Translations under genes and position numbers: made by a program
Shown here: piece after piece, positions 47,014-55,241 of the stretch
Layout: the number at the start of each line of letters is the position of its first letter
Position numbering within the stretch: the first letter of the stretch is position 1
The notes under the pieces: model-generated
Seen by the model: the letters and a program-made list of their open reading frames with translations, nothing else
What the model was told of the DNA's origin: nothing
Database searches by the model: none
From: Chitinophaga flava
GTDB lineage: Bacteria > Bacteroidota > Bacteroidia > Chitinophagales > Chitinophagaceae
Assembly (NCBI RefSeq): GCF_003308995.1
Contig: NZ_QFFJ01000002.1
Location: forward strand, 3,348,001 to 3,412,000
Direction of reading: 5' to 3'
DNA length: 64,000 nt

Positions 47014-48117
47014 TTACCTGATGAATTCAGAGGGAGCCATACCGGTGAATTCTTTAAAAATGCGGTTGAAGGTGGTTTTGGAATTGAACCCCGCATCCAT
47101 GGCTATTGATATAATAGTTGTTTTTTCCAGATTGGCAGGAGTTAGTTTTCGTTTGACCTCCTCCACCCGATACGCATTCACATAGTCATTAAAGGATTTT
47201 TGGTATCCGGTGTTAATATGCCGGGAAACGACCTTCGGATTTAGCTTGATAGCTTGGGCAAGGTCAACTAATGTCAGGCCGGGGTTGAGATATAATTGTT
47301 GTTTTTCCATTGCCTCTCGAATCCTGTTCAATATTTCAGGGTCCGGTTCGAATAATGCCTTTGCATCTTCTGCCATCTGTTTGTCAGTAACTTCATAAGT
47401 TACTCCAGACAGATTTGATTGTCGTATCCCTGCCACCCCAAGAACGAGCGCTGTAATTCCCAGTATTTCCACAGAATAGTCGTAGTCAAAATACAAGCCC
47501 TTCAAATCCCTTAACAATATCTCAATAAACCATTGAAAACATAAAATCATTGATACAATTAAAATAGTTATAAGCCAGTTCAGTCTTATTTTTGATAATT
47601 CCGAGAAGTTATTTTGTACCCACTGTTGGTAACGCCGCAGCAAACGGACAGACATAATTAAGTAAATGCCAAGGGAGGCCCAGGTGCCATCAAATTCAAT
47701 CCTGTAAGTATAAGGACGGTGAACGTTTTCCCAGTACCATTCTTTAAAAACGAATGGGCAAAAGGCTAATGTAAGATAAAGTGCAAACTGTAAAGCCACC
47801 GGAATAAAATGTAGAAGGTGTATCCGTTTGAACTTAAAATTTTGATTCACCAGACTCCGTACATAGAAATAGAGCAGCGGGCCAAAACCGAAGGAATAAA
47901 AAATCGGCATAAAATATAGATCCGGTCTTTGATCATAAATTCCGGCAATTCTTATAAAATGGTCCATCAGCCAAAATGCAATGGCAAGGATCAATGCCGC
48001 CAGCAGCCTGTTAGAAAGCTTGTTGTTTTTTGCGAAAAATAATAAGCCGGAAGCAAAGAAAGACTGCGAAATGACCACTGCCAATAATGCAACTATACCA
48101 GTGAAAAATATCTGCAT
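47014..48117 (-). CDS. Membrane-anchored AraC-family regulator
   Basis: 367 aa from the ATG at 48117 (MQIFFTGIVALLAVVISQSF). Six to seven transmembrane helices fill the first 250 residues, then a cytoplasmic AraC domain: LTLVDLAQAIKLNPKVVSRH and ISIAMDAGFNSKTTFNRIFK, ending FTGMAPSEFIR. The family links membrane sensing to transcription in Bacteroidota. The frame is open to 48273, but those codons run into a terminator hairpin (48243-48277), so the later start is chosen. Confidence 0.85.
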   Translation of the reverse strand: MQIFFTGIVALLAVVISQSFFASGLLFFAKNNKLSNRLLAALILAIAFWLMDHFIRIAGIYDQRPDLYFMPIFYSFGFGPLLYFYVRSLVNQNFKFKRIHLLHFIPVALQFALYLTLAFCPFVFKEWYWENVHRPYTYRIEFDGTWASLGIYLIMSVRLLRRYQQWVQNNFSELSKIRLNWLITILIVSMILCFQWFIEILLRDLKGLYFDYDYSVEILGITALVLGVAGIRQSNLSGVTYEVTDKQMAEDAKALFEPDPEILNRIREAMEKQQLYLNPGLTLVDLAQAIKLNPKVVSRHINTGYQKSFNDYVNAYRVEEVKRKLTPANLEKTTIISIAMDAGFNSKTTFNRIFKEFTGMAPSEFIR

Positions 48118-48242
48118 ATCTTGAATAAGGGGTTCAAATAGTATGGGTGTTATGATGAACGTTGCCAAAATGAAACGGTACATCTGAATATGTATGTAAT
48201 ATATACCATTTTCACATGATTGTGAGTAGGTAATGGGCTGAA

Positions 48243-48277
48243 ATAGTTGCGGTTGGGCATAACCCAACCGCAACTAT
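48243..48277 (-). terminator. Hairpin terminating the large secreted-protein gene
   Basis: ATAGTTGCGGTTGGG / CCCAACCGCAACTAT form a perfect 15-bp stem with a 5-nt loop, 102 nt after the stop at 48379 on the minus strand. Only TTT follows on that strand. Confidence 0.7.
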
Positions 48278-48378
48278 TATAAATGATTGATCTGTATTGA
48301 TCCAGATAGCTGATGAAGATTTCTCCAGGTCTCCATTTTAGCAGGCCCCATTCTTTAAAGGCCATGTAAGATGATACA

Positions 48379-50850
48379 CTAGTGGGTTTCCCTGATCAAC
48401 TCAGGCTGACCATTGGAACGGATTTCCAGCTTTACATCGGCGCCGTTTTCACCAGAATATTTTCCGTCGAAAATAATTTCATTCATGCCATTGGATAAAA
48501 CCGGTAATGGTTGATTCAATTCAATGGTTTGCAGCAGTTGCCATTGACGATTGTATAATTTTACAGTTTTGCCGTCAGATTTCAGTATCTGGTTTCTCTT
48601 CAGACTTACCGGCAATACCAATGCATCCTGTTGATTGATGGCTAATGATATCTGATCGAAGGTTACATCCGGATCATAGTCCTTGCCGGCAGCCAGGGTA
48701 ATAATAAAGGAAATGGGTTGGGCTGTTGCCGGATTGTTGAACTTAAATGTTGAGAAGACCGGCTCTCCTGGCTGTTTTAGCTGTTGGGTGTGTTTGAAGT
48801 AGGTATTGTATACCGGTGTTAATTTATATCCATTGTTGCCGGATGTCTCCAGATGGAATTCATGCTTTAAACTCCGCATTTGTTCTTTCTGTGCTTCGCT
48901 GAAAATGTTTTTCATGCGGGCCTGTTCCCATATCTTTATCAATTCCAGCAACTCATTTTTCATTCCGTGTTTATGCAATGTTTCCAGGCTGGTGGCCAGT
49001 CCAAAGCCGGCGTTATAGCCGGCGCCCAGGGCCAGCATCCATTCTATGTCTTCCGATGCTGTTTCAGGGCGCAAACTGAACCATCCCAGCATGGAAGGCA
49101 TCAGGTTACGACGGAAAAACTGTTGGTTCCTGAGGCGCAATTGCAGCTGACTTTCCCTGAAGCCTGCATACCAGGGCTCACCCCAGTTCATCCTGGTATA
49201 AATATGCCAGAAGTAGTGGCCGGGCATACTGGCATCATTAATAACTTTTCCCTTCAGTTCGGGCTTCAGGTTATCGTACCAGGTTTTGGTAAACAGTTGT
49301 CTGGCATATTGTCCCATACCGGAAGACCAGCAGCCTTCAAGCCCATCGAAAGATATCTGCATCAGGCCTGTCTCATTAAAAAGGCGTGCAATAGTTTTCG
49401 ACATTTCCTCCTGTAGTGCGTAACTGGTAAGAAATACTTTATAAGGATGATCAAACAGTTTGGCTATTGTATCATTTTGCTGATGTGCTGCTGCCTGGGT
49501 GCTAAAGGCGCCGCGCTGGCAATTGAGCAGTTTCCACGGTGCTGACGCGGATACAGTTCCATAGCGTATAATTTCATTGCCAATGACAACTGACTTCAGC
49601 GTATTGTTTTGAAACTGATTGAAGAAGGTGGGGTCTTCGATCCCGATCTCCTTGGTGTTGGCGTCGATGGCGGCGTTGAGGCGCGAATAACCCACCTGGG
49701 CCAACCGGTGATCTGGTACCGGAGTTACATAAGGATCGTTGGTGGTAATGAAGTTGGATAAAGTATGTATGCCCAATCGTATTCCTTTGGCCCTGGCTGT
49801 TTCAACGCACTGTTTCATACTGGCCCAGTTCTGTGGAAACGCTTTGGTATGCAGTTTAAAATGTCCCCAGTTCTCAAACGGATCGCCATGATAGAGATAA
49901 CGAAGGCCGGCCTGTTTGGTCGCTTCCATTGCCTCCTGCAGGTTGTCAACGCCAAAATCCATGATGAGGTATGATTCGGAAGCGTGGGAAGCCTGCTTTC
50001 CCCATTCACCATCAAGCAATGGATGCGGCAATCCTTCGGCGATTTCAATCTGCGAAATGGTTGGCAGCACATCTGCATTAACTACACCGAAAAGAGCGAT
50101 CTTGCTGCCAACAACCCCGCCATCATTAAATGCAGGAGCCAGGTAGGCGGTATGTCCCCAGTTTTCAATAACACGGTCTTTATAACGGTTACGGCAATAC
50201 GCTTGTAACACAGATCCATAAGCTGTTGGTCGCGCTACGTCTCCTCTGAACAATTGTTTGTTCATGTCATCTTCCTTTACATCCACTTTGTTGCCGCCTT
50301 CAAACACATCATACGAAGGCTCTATATCACTTTCTGTATTCGGGTAACCACCTAGTGTTTTTACATTCAGCGCCTGTATACCAATAGCAAATTCTTTGCT
50401 ACGGACCACACCTACCACTTCACCGATAGTGTCAGCTATGATAGTAGGATAGGGGCCCCATAGCACCAGATCCGCATTTTCAGCCATGGTCAGTTTCATC
50501 AGTTCAAAACTGATGTAGTTGTCTTTACACTGCACTTTTACATTTGCTTCCACGTTAATCTGTGGATAGGATAACACCAGCTCCGAGCTTTTTGCTTTCC
50601 AGACACAGCTCCGGGGCGCGTGAATATTCCCGTCTTTTTTAATGCTCATCAGCGCAGTGGCCTTGTCTGCAAATAAAAACTCTTTCTGAAGCATGATGCT
50701 CTTCATGCTGGTTATCTCTCCTGAAGCATTTAGCTGAAGGTTCCATTGCTTCGTTTTGAAATTTATCTGCGCAGCAGCCGGCAACGTGGTTATAACTGTC
50801 AGGACAACCAAAAAGGGCAGCAGATGTTTGATGAGACGTCTGTTTTTCAT
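48379..50850 (-). CDS. Large secreted TIM-barrel glycoside-hydrolase-like protein
   Basis: 823 aa with a signal peptide (MKNRRLIKHLLPFLVVLTVI, cleavage near PAAAQ). An N-terminal beta domain (about 25-270) is followed by a probable TIM barrel: MDFGVDNLQEAMEATKQAGL, YLYHGDPFENWGHF, GIRLGIHTLSNF and LMQISFDGLEGCW with Asp502 and Glu505 as candidate catalytic acids, then INDASMPGHYFWHIYTRMN. A beta domain ends the protein. The layout is that of a glycosidase, but I cannot place it in a GH family. It stands alone on the minus strand with its own terminator. Confidence 0.6.
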   Translation of the reverse strand: MKNRRLIKHLLPFLVVLTVITTLPAAAQINFKTKQWNLQLNASGEITSMKSIMLQKEFLFADKATALMSIKKDGNIHAPRSCVWKAKSSELVLSYPQINVEANVKVQCKDNYISFELMKLTMAENADLVLWGPYPTIIADTIGEVVGVVRSKEFAIGIQALNVKTLGGYPNTESDIEPSYDVFEGGNKVDVKEDDMNKQLFRGDVARPTAYGSVLQAYCRNRYKDRVIENWGHTAYLAPAFNDGGVVGSKIALFGVVNADVLPTISQIEIAEGLPHPLLDGEWGKQASHASESYLIMDFGVDNLQEAMEATKQAGLRYLYHGDPFENWGHFKLHTKAFPQNWASMKQCVETARAKGIRLGIHTLSNFITTNDPYVTPVPDHRLAQVGYSRLNAAIDANTKEIGIEDPTFFNQFQNNTLKSVVIGNEIIRYGTVSASAPWKLLNCQRGAFSTQAAAHQQNDTIAKLFDHPYKVFLTSYALQEEMSKTIARLFNETGLMQISFDGLEGCWSSGMGQYARQLFTKTWYDNLKPELKGKVINDASMPGHYFWHIYTRMNWGEPWYAGFRESQLQLRLRNQQFFRRNLMPSMLGWFSLRPETASEDIEWMLALGAGYNAGFGLATSLETLHKHGMKNELLELIKIWEQARMKNIFSEAQKEQMRSLKHEFHLETSGNNGYKLTPVYNTYFKHTQQLKQPGEPVFSTFKFNNPATAQPISFIITLAAGKDYDPDVTFDQISLAINQQDALVLPVSLKRNQILKSDGKTVKLYNRQWQLLQTIELNQPLPVLSNGMNEIIFDGKYSGENGADVKLEIRSNGQPELIRETH

Positions 50851-51044
50851 TTCGATATTTTACATTGGTAAGGGAATATACTTCCTCTGCGGACGTACAA
50901 AGTATGTATTTAAACCCTGGAAGACTAATGTAGTTTTATCCTTTTCTGCCGTTTTTTTTGCCCGGCTTATGTGAGGGAAATAAGCCCTGTGCCAGGGCTG
51001 TTGCGCCTGATCGTCGTTGCCCGGTTAATTTTAGCAAAGAAACG

Positions 51045-51057
51045 GTTAACATCGGTG
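51045..51057. promoter_or_regulatory. 13-mer GTTAACATCGGTG shared with precursor 1 upstream region
   Basis: GTTAACATCGGTG is identical to 38133-38145. Here it lies 69 nt before precursor 3. Exact sharing of 13 bases upstream of two leader-peptide genes suggests a common regulator or common ancestry of the promoter region. Confidence 0.4.
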
Positions 51058-51125
51058 CCCATCCCCATAGCAATAATCAATATATTCATACTGCTAAATT
51101 ATTACCATCACCAAACCAAATTGCA

Positions 51126-51272
51126 ATGAAGAAACAATGCGCAAAAAAATTGACGCTGGGAAAAATAACTGTTGCCGGCTTGAGCAAACCTGATCGGTCA
51201 AATGTAGCGATAAAAGGATCCGCCAACTGTGTGTTTACATGGAGGCCGCCTTGTTACACCGATATTAATTAA
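51126..51272 (+). CDS. Lanthipeptide-like RiPP precursor (precursor 3)
   Basis: 48 aa, opening MKKQCAKKLTLGKITVAGLS followed by KPDRSNVAIKG, then the short core SANCVFTWRPPCYTDIN. The leader has the KKLxLxKxxVAxLS pattern of class I lanthipeptide precursors of Chitinophaga relatives. The core pairs Ser/Thr with two Cys (SANC, TWRPPC) and contains PP. The start at 51126 is the last ATG and gives the typical leader. A terminator follows at 51306. No LanB, LanC or transporter is seen in the window, so it is an orphan here. Confidence 0.7.
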   Translation: MKKQCAKKLTLGKITVAGLSKPDRSNVAIKGSANCVFTWRPPCYTDIN

Positions 51273-51305
51273 TAATTCAATCAGCAAACAAAATGTCACA
51301 GGTTT

Positions 51306-51332
51306 ACCAGTCTAATAAGACTGGTTCTTTTT
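51306..51332 (+). terminator. Intrinsic terminator after precursor 3
   Basis: ACCAGTCT / AGACTGGT form an 8-bp stem with an AATA loop, followed by TCTTTTTT. Placed 33 nt after the precursor stop. Confidence 0.8.
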
Positions 51333-51360
51333 TATGTATATGGTATCCTGGTATTAAATA

Positions 51361-52257
51361 TTATTTACTGCTGTTCACCTTTTCTTCCAATTCCTTTGTC
51401 CGCTTATCTAGTTGAATAATATACAAACTCATTTCTTCAATCTTTTTCAGCAGAATTTTATTCATCTCTCCAAGATCATGACCCTTGGTTTCCACTTCGT
51501 TTGCAGCTGGTAAATCCGGCAGATGTTTGTGTTCGGCAATATAGCGGGCCAGATCAGATATAGGGCGTAATTCGAATTCAGGATTAAATACATAGTCCGG
51601 CCAGTTGTCCGCAGTCACTTTTATCCGGTTAGCAAAAATATCTCCATTAACCAGGAGCTGCGATTTTTTGGATGGGTAGCCAATCGTTACATTGGCATTG
51701 GCATAATTTACCCGCAGTGTATTGCCCAGGTTTACATCATTTTGCACAGTAAAGTTAAAAGGAACATCATAGCCTTGAGTGGGAGCAGTGGTTATTTGTT
51801 CATACCCTTGATAATTACCACTGATAGTTACTACCTCATAAATTGAGTAACCAACAAAACCGCCATGATAGATATAGATATCATAGGAGGTCGCTGCTCC
51901 ACCTGAAGCATTGGGCACAATCTTTATTGAGGATACCGGAACAGAATAACCGGTACGTGTTGCATATGCACTAAATGCATAACCGTTTGGAACAGAAGAT
52001 CCATTACTGGTGCGGATATGCAACTCAGTTTGCCCCATCTGATCCAGTAATCCATTATAGCCATTTCCTCCATGGAACCTGATAGTAGCAGTTGAACCTT
52101 CCTGTGGCATGGAAAGTGTTCCAAGTTTAATCCAGGCATAATTATAGGAGTTGGCGTTGTACAGGTGACGTACTACCGTAGGGTTTTGTGCGCTGGCATT
52201 GAAGCTGGTAAGACACACCTGAAAAAGAAAAATGAGCAACAGGCATCTTTTTACCAT
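51361..52257 (-). CDS. Secreted protein with conserved Bacteroidota C-terminal motif, paralogue of 36782-37747
   Basis: 298 aa from the ATG at 52257 (MVKRCLLLIFLFQVCLTSFN, signal peptide to ASAQ); an ATG at 52281 is also possible. The middle is beta-rich with TIRFHGGNGYNGLLDQMGQT. The C-terminus matches the paralogue: LLVNGDIFANRIKVT, WPDYVFNPEFEL, EHKHLPDLPAANEVETKG, then the helix ILLKKIEEMSLYIIQLDKRT. It is convergent with precursor 3. Function unknown; a surface or fibre-like role is possible. Confidence 0.7.
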   Translation of the reverse strand: MVKRCLLLIFLFQVCLTSFNASAQNPTVVRHLYNANSYNYAWIKLGTLSMPQEGSTATIRFHGGNGYNGLLDQMGQTELHIRTSNGSSVPNGYAFSAYATRTGYSVPVSSIKIVPNASGGAATSYDIYIYHGGFVGYSIYEVVTISGNYQGYEQITTAPTQGYDVPFNFTVQNDVNLGNTLRVNYANANVTIGYPSKKSQLLVNGDIFANRIKVTADNWPDYVFNPEFELRPISDLARYIAEHKHLPDLPAANEVETKGHDLGEMNKILLKKIEEMSLYIIQLDKRTKELEEKVNSSK

Positions 52258-52561
52258 GCAGAATGAATTTTTAAATGACATGTTTTGTGTGAAAAGGCTC
52301 AACAGGACAGAAGTCAACGGAGGGGTTAACTTAGTTAATTTCATCATAGCGTATAGGTTATATATTAGTTGGTCATAAAGATAAAAAAAACAGTCAATTG
52401 TCCAACCCGTTTTTCATTGAATACCCGATGGGCGTAGTCGCCCACATATAGGGAGACTTCTATCAGCATAGTATTTCAGCCGTTTTGAAGAAATCAAATT
52501 CCTGGCTCTGTTTTCAGCGTTTTGTTGTTATCTTGTACTGAGTTTTATTTTTAATCCTCAA

Positions 52562-53047
52562 ATGATTCGGGTACCCAAAATTGATAGGGCTTATTATCCG
52601 GTTTTACCTAGGCTATTATTTAATATTAAGCAAATGATCATACATCTCATTTTTATAATTGTTGGTGGTTTATTTCTAACCGGTGCTATAGTGAATCTGA
52701 AGGGTAGGCTGGCATTAATGAGAGGTGGAGAGCAGGCTGTAGGCACCGTTGTTCAGCTTGTTGAAAGCAAAGATGATGAAGGGACCTGTTATTATCCTGT
52801 TTTCGATATCCCTACCCGCCAGCATGAAATAATTACGTATAGGCATGGAACGGCTTATTCTTCGCCTGAGAAATGGCAGATAGGAGAGACGGCTGCATTT
52901 ATATTCGAAGCAGGCAAGCCGGATACTGTAAGGTTCCTCAGCTACTGGGGGATTTTTTGGTGGCCTCTGTGTTTGATGGCTGTGGCGGTGGATCTTTTGG
53001 TGATTGGCGGCGGTTATTTCCTGTTACAGGGATACTTTACCACCTAG
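52562..53047 (+). CDS. DUF3592-like small membrane protein
   Basis: 161 aa with one hydrophobic segment at residues about 25-45 (MIIHLIFIIVGGLFLTGAIV) and a second near the end (FFWWPLCLMAVAVDLLVIGG-like). Between them is a short beta domain (AVGTVVQLVESKDDEGTCYY, PVFDIPTRQHEIITY) typical of DUF3592. The start could also be the ATG at 52634, directly before the first helix. No operon partner on the same strand. Confidence 0.6.
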   Translation: MIRVPKIDRAYYPVLPRLLFNIKQMIIHLIFIIVGGLFLTGAIVNLKGRLALMRGGEQAVGTVVQLVESKDDEGTCYYPVFDIPTRQHEIITYRHGTAYSSPEKWQIGETAAFIFEAGKPDTVRFLSYWGIFWWPLCLMAVAVDLLVIGGGYFLLQGYFTT

Positions 53048-53060
53048 TATAGTTCAGTAA

Positions 53061-53387
53061 TTACTTTGTGAGAAGATTATCACCCCATTTTTCCATAAGG
53101 TCCACGATAGGTAAGAGCGATTCTCCCAGCTCGGTCAAAAAATATTCTACTTTCGGTGGCAGTTCCGGGTAAATTACTTTTTTGACAACACCATGTTCCT
53201 CCAATTCTTTTAGTTGCAGACTTAATACCCGCCTGCTGGCACTCGGATTATGCCGGGCCAGTTCGCTGGGCCGGTGTATTCCCTTATGGATGCAATTAAT
53301 TAAACAGGGTTTCCATTTTCCCCCGATAATCTCAAGTGTTACACCTATCCCACAACTAAGATCCTTTGGAATTTTCTTTTCGTACAT
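53061..53387 (-). CDS. HxlR-family transcriptional regulator
   Basis: 108 aa from the ATG at 53387 (MYEKKIPKDLSCGIGVTLEI). Winged-helix motif IIGGKWKPCLINCIHKG, then LQLKELEEHGVVKKVIYPEL and VEYFLTELGESLLPIVDLME are diagnostic. A Cys near the N-terminus (LSC) is typical of redox- or electrophile-sensing members. Divergent from the SnoaL-domain gene with a perfect -7 box in each direction, so it likely represses both. Confidence 0.92.
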   Translation of the reverse strand: MYEKKIPKDLSCGIGVTLEIIGGKWKPCLINCIHKGIHRPSELARHNPSASRRVLSLQLKELEEHGVVKKVIYPELPPKVEYFLTELGESLLPIVDLMEKWGDNLLTK

Positions 53388-53406
53388 CTTTTTATGCTTA
53401 TAGCTA

Positions 53407-53414
53407 CAAAGGTA
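53407..53414 (-). promoter_or_regulatory. -7 promoter box TACCTTTG for the HxlR gene
   Basis: Minus-strand TACCTTTG is a perfect TAnnTTTG, 20 nt before the HxlR ATG. Confidence 0.55.
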
Positions 53415-53436
53415 GGTCATATACCTCAAGGCGGGT

Positions 53437-53458
53437 ATAGGGGCAATATTTTCCCTAT
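53437..53458. promoter_or_regulatory. Candidate HxlR operator
   Basis: ATAGGG (53437-53442) and CCCTAT (53453-53458) form an inverted repeat with a 10-nt spacer, placed between the two divergent -7 boxes. Confidence 0.35.
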
Positions 53459-53500
53459 GACAGTATTTTTACCCATATTTTTTGCGGCGTAGCGCAGGTA

Positions 53501-53508
53501 TACCTTTG
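53501..53508 (+). promoter_or_regulatory. -7 promoter box TACCTTTG for the SnoaL-domain gene
   Basis: Perfect TAnnTTTG, 21 nt before the ATG at 53530; a TTTG lies at 53481-53484, a little close for the usual -33 spacing. Confidence 0.6.
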
Positions 53509-53529
53509 ACCCCACTAAATAGTAGATAC

Positions 53530-54306
53530 ATGGAATTATCAACATTATCAAACAGGGACAAAGCGGCTGCTATACAAAATAGCATTGAGACAGAGACATT
53601 AGCAGAAATCGGATTAATAAATCCGGCATCTTACAAACAGCATAACCCCCATGTTGCTACAGGGCTACAGGCAATACTGGGGCTGCACGAGCAAATGCCA
53701 ATGGAGAAAGTATATACCAATGTGGTTCGCAGGTTTCAGGATGGTGACATTGGCTTTGTCCACGTAGATTATTATTTGTTCGAACCTACGGTGGCTTTTG
53801 ATATCCACCGTTTTGAAAACGGTATGAGTGTGGAACACTGGGACAATCTTCAGGTCAATACCAAAAAACTCAATAAGAGCGGGAGAACAATGACCGATGG
53901 TAAAACAAAGGCAATAGATCATCATAAAACAGCGTCCAACAAGGAGCTGGCCCGCAGTTTTGTGCAGGAGGTCCTGATTGAGGGTTATACCGAGCGACTA
54001 TCAACCTACTTTAAGGAAGATGAGTTGATTCAGCATAATCCACACATGGGAGATGGAGTCAGTGAGTTTTTCAATGTTTTGGAACAATGGAAAAGAGAAG
54101 GGAAACCACAGATTTACCATACTGTACATCAGGTACTGGGAGAAGGGAATTTTGTTTTGGTTTTAAGTGAGGGATACCTGCATGAGGTACATTCCGCTTT
54201 CTATGATTTGTATCGGATCGAGAACGACAGGATCATCGAACATTGGGATGTTATCGAGGAGATACCACCACTTGAAAGACGTAAGAATGAAAACGGAAAA
54301 TTTTAG
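53530..54306 (+). CDS. Tandem SnoaL-like (NTF2-fold) protein
   Basis: 258 aa from the ATG at 53530; codons upstream overlap the promoter box. Two NTF2-like repeats are visible: YKQHNPHVATGLQAILGLHE with FVHVDYYLFEPTVAFDIHRF and EHWDNLQV in the first, LIQHNPHMGDGVSEFFNVLE with LVLSEGYLHEVHSAFYDLYR and EHWDVIEEI in the second. The QHNPH and EHWD motifs mark SnoaL-like ester cyclase relatives, often of detoxification or polyketide type. Divergent from HxlR, hence probably induced by the same signal. The reaction is unknown. Confidence 0.85.
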   Translation: MELSTLSNRDKAAAIQNSIETETLAEIGLINPASYKQHNPHVATGLQAILGLHEQMPMEKVYTNVVRRFQDGDIGFVHVDYYLFEPTVAFDIHRFENGMSVEHWDNLQVNTKKLNKSGRTMTDGKTKAIDHHKTASNKELARSFVQEVLIEGYTERLSTYFKEDELIQHNPHMGDGVSEFFNVLEQWKREGKPQIYHTVHQVLGEGNFVLVLSEGYLHEVHSAFYDLYRIENDRIIEHWDVIEEIPPLERRKNENGKF

Positions 54307-54323
54307 AACGACAAAAAAATATA

Positions 54324-54366
54324 CAAATGCCGGGATGATACGTGAATGGTATCATCCCGGCATTTG
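54324..54366. terminator. Long perfect hairpin after the SnoaL gene
   Basis: CAAATGCCGGGATGATAC / GTATCATCCCGGCATTTG form an 18-bp perfect stem with a 7-nt loop, 17 nt after the stop. The plus strand lacks a T tract, while the minus strand has TATATTTTTTT after it. Bidirectional termination is likely. Confidence 0.7.
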
Positions 54367-55241
54367 CTTTGAATAGCGCTTGTTTATTAAGCCTGACAAT
54401 AAATATTGTAATCTATTTCCTGTTATATGCGGAGATTTCGTTTTAGTACTGTAGGAGGTATTTTGCGTCGTTTCCTTTGTGGCTGAAGTTTGAATAGAAT
54501 ATATTTTTTTATTACTTGACAACAAGATCATAAACAGTATGTATTGGTTTGTCATGCAATCCTATTGCATGGATACGGAAGAATGTTTTGTTATATGAGT
54601 TAATTATAAGATCGTTACAGATTGAGGAAAATAATCAGTGTGCAGATGAAAACTGGAAGTTTGTTGGAACACATGTTATGTAGTTGTTGTAGATATTTGG
54701 ATGATATAGTTTTTATCCCTATCTTCAGCGCATATAGTTGTCCAATTAAGACCATGCATCAAACTCAAAATACCCCGGAACTTAATGGATAATTATATAC
54801 CAGGAATAGCTCCATTTTGAAAACCTATTCGCCAACTTTAAAAAAAGATCCATTCAAAATCCCTTATTAATAAGATTATTATTTAGTCATCGTAAGTGCG
54901 TCTGTTGGGAAGGTCAGATAATTATAACTGTCGACGGATTTGCATCGTGATTGTGTGAAAGCAGATAGTGCCAACAGGAATTTTTCATTGTAATTAAGGA
55001 GAATATTAAAACAGGAGGCATTGAAAAAATGTTTCCTACACCAGTTATTGCTTTAGAACGAACGGAAAAACTATGCTGTAGGTTATGGACTGTAACTACA
55101 GAAGCGACAGCTTTGTTGTTACTTCCTTGCGAACTTGATTTCCTTTACTTTTTTGAACGGCTGTGCTAGCGTATATACACCTGACGCTACACTCGCTGCT
55201 GTTCTCCTCACTCTTTTGCGAGCAGCATAAGCGCTGCTCCG
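54367..55241. other. Large non-coding gap before the lipopeptide genes
   Basis: 875 AT-rich nt without a convincing gene. It contains a dyad CATGCAAT-CCT-ATTGCATG (54553-54571) and a loose -7-like TACTTTTTTG (55147-55156), 86 nt before the ATG of the ligase. A 46-codon frame at 55029-55169 is listed separately. Long leaders are common ahead of NRPS operons. Confidence 0.4.
55029..55169 (+). CDS. Possible small peptide upstream of the lipopeptide genes
   Basis: 46 codons starting MFPTPVIALERTEKLCCRLW and ending LYFFERLC. A strong AGGAGG lies 10 nt before the ATG, unusual for Bacteroidota, where Shine-Dalgarno sequences are rare. The peptide matches nothing I know. It could be a regulatory leader peptide or chance. 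Confidence 0.25.
   Translation: MFPTPVIALERTEKLCCRLWTVTTEATALLLLPCELDFLYFFERLC

Noticed and set aside
48118..48273. Longer N-terminus for the membrane AraC regulator
   Set aside because: The added codons run through a perfect 15-bp terminator hairpin and do not resemble the family.
50983..50999. AGCCCTG-TGC-CAGGGCT hairpin as a terminator
   Set aside because: Only 7 bp, no T tract, and it lies between divergent genes where no transcript should end.
54553..54571. CATGCAAT-CCT-ATTGCATG dyad as a regulator site
   Set aside because: It is a clean 8-bp dyad but lies about 690 nt from the next gene, with no repeat elsewhere noticed; kept only as a remark in the gap entry.
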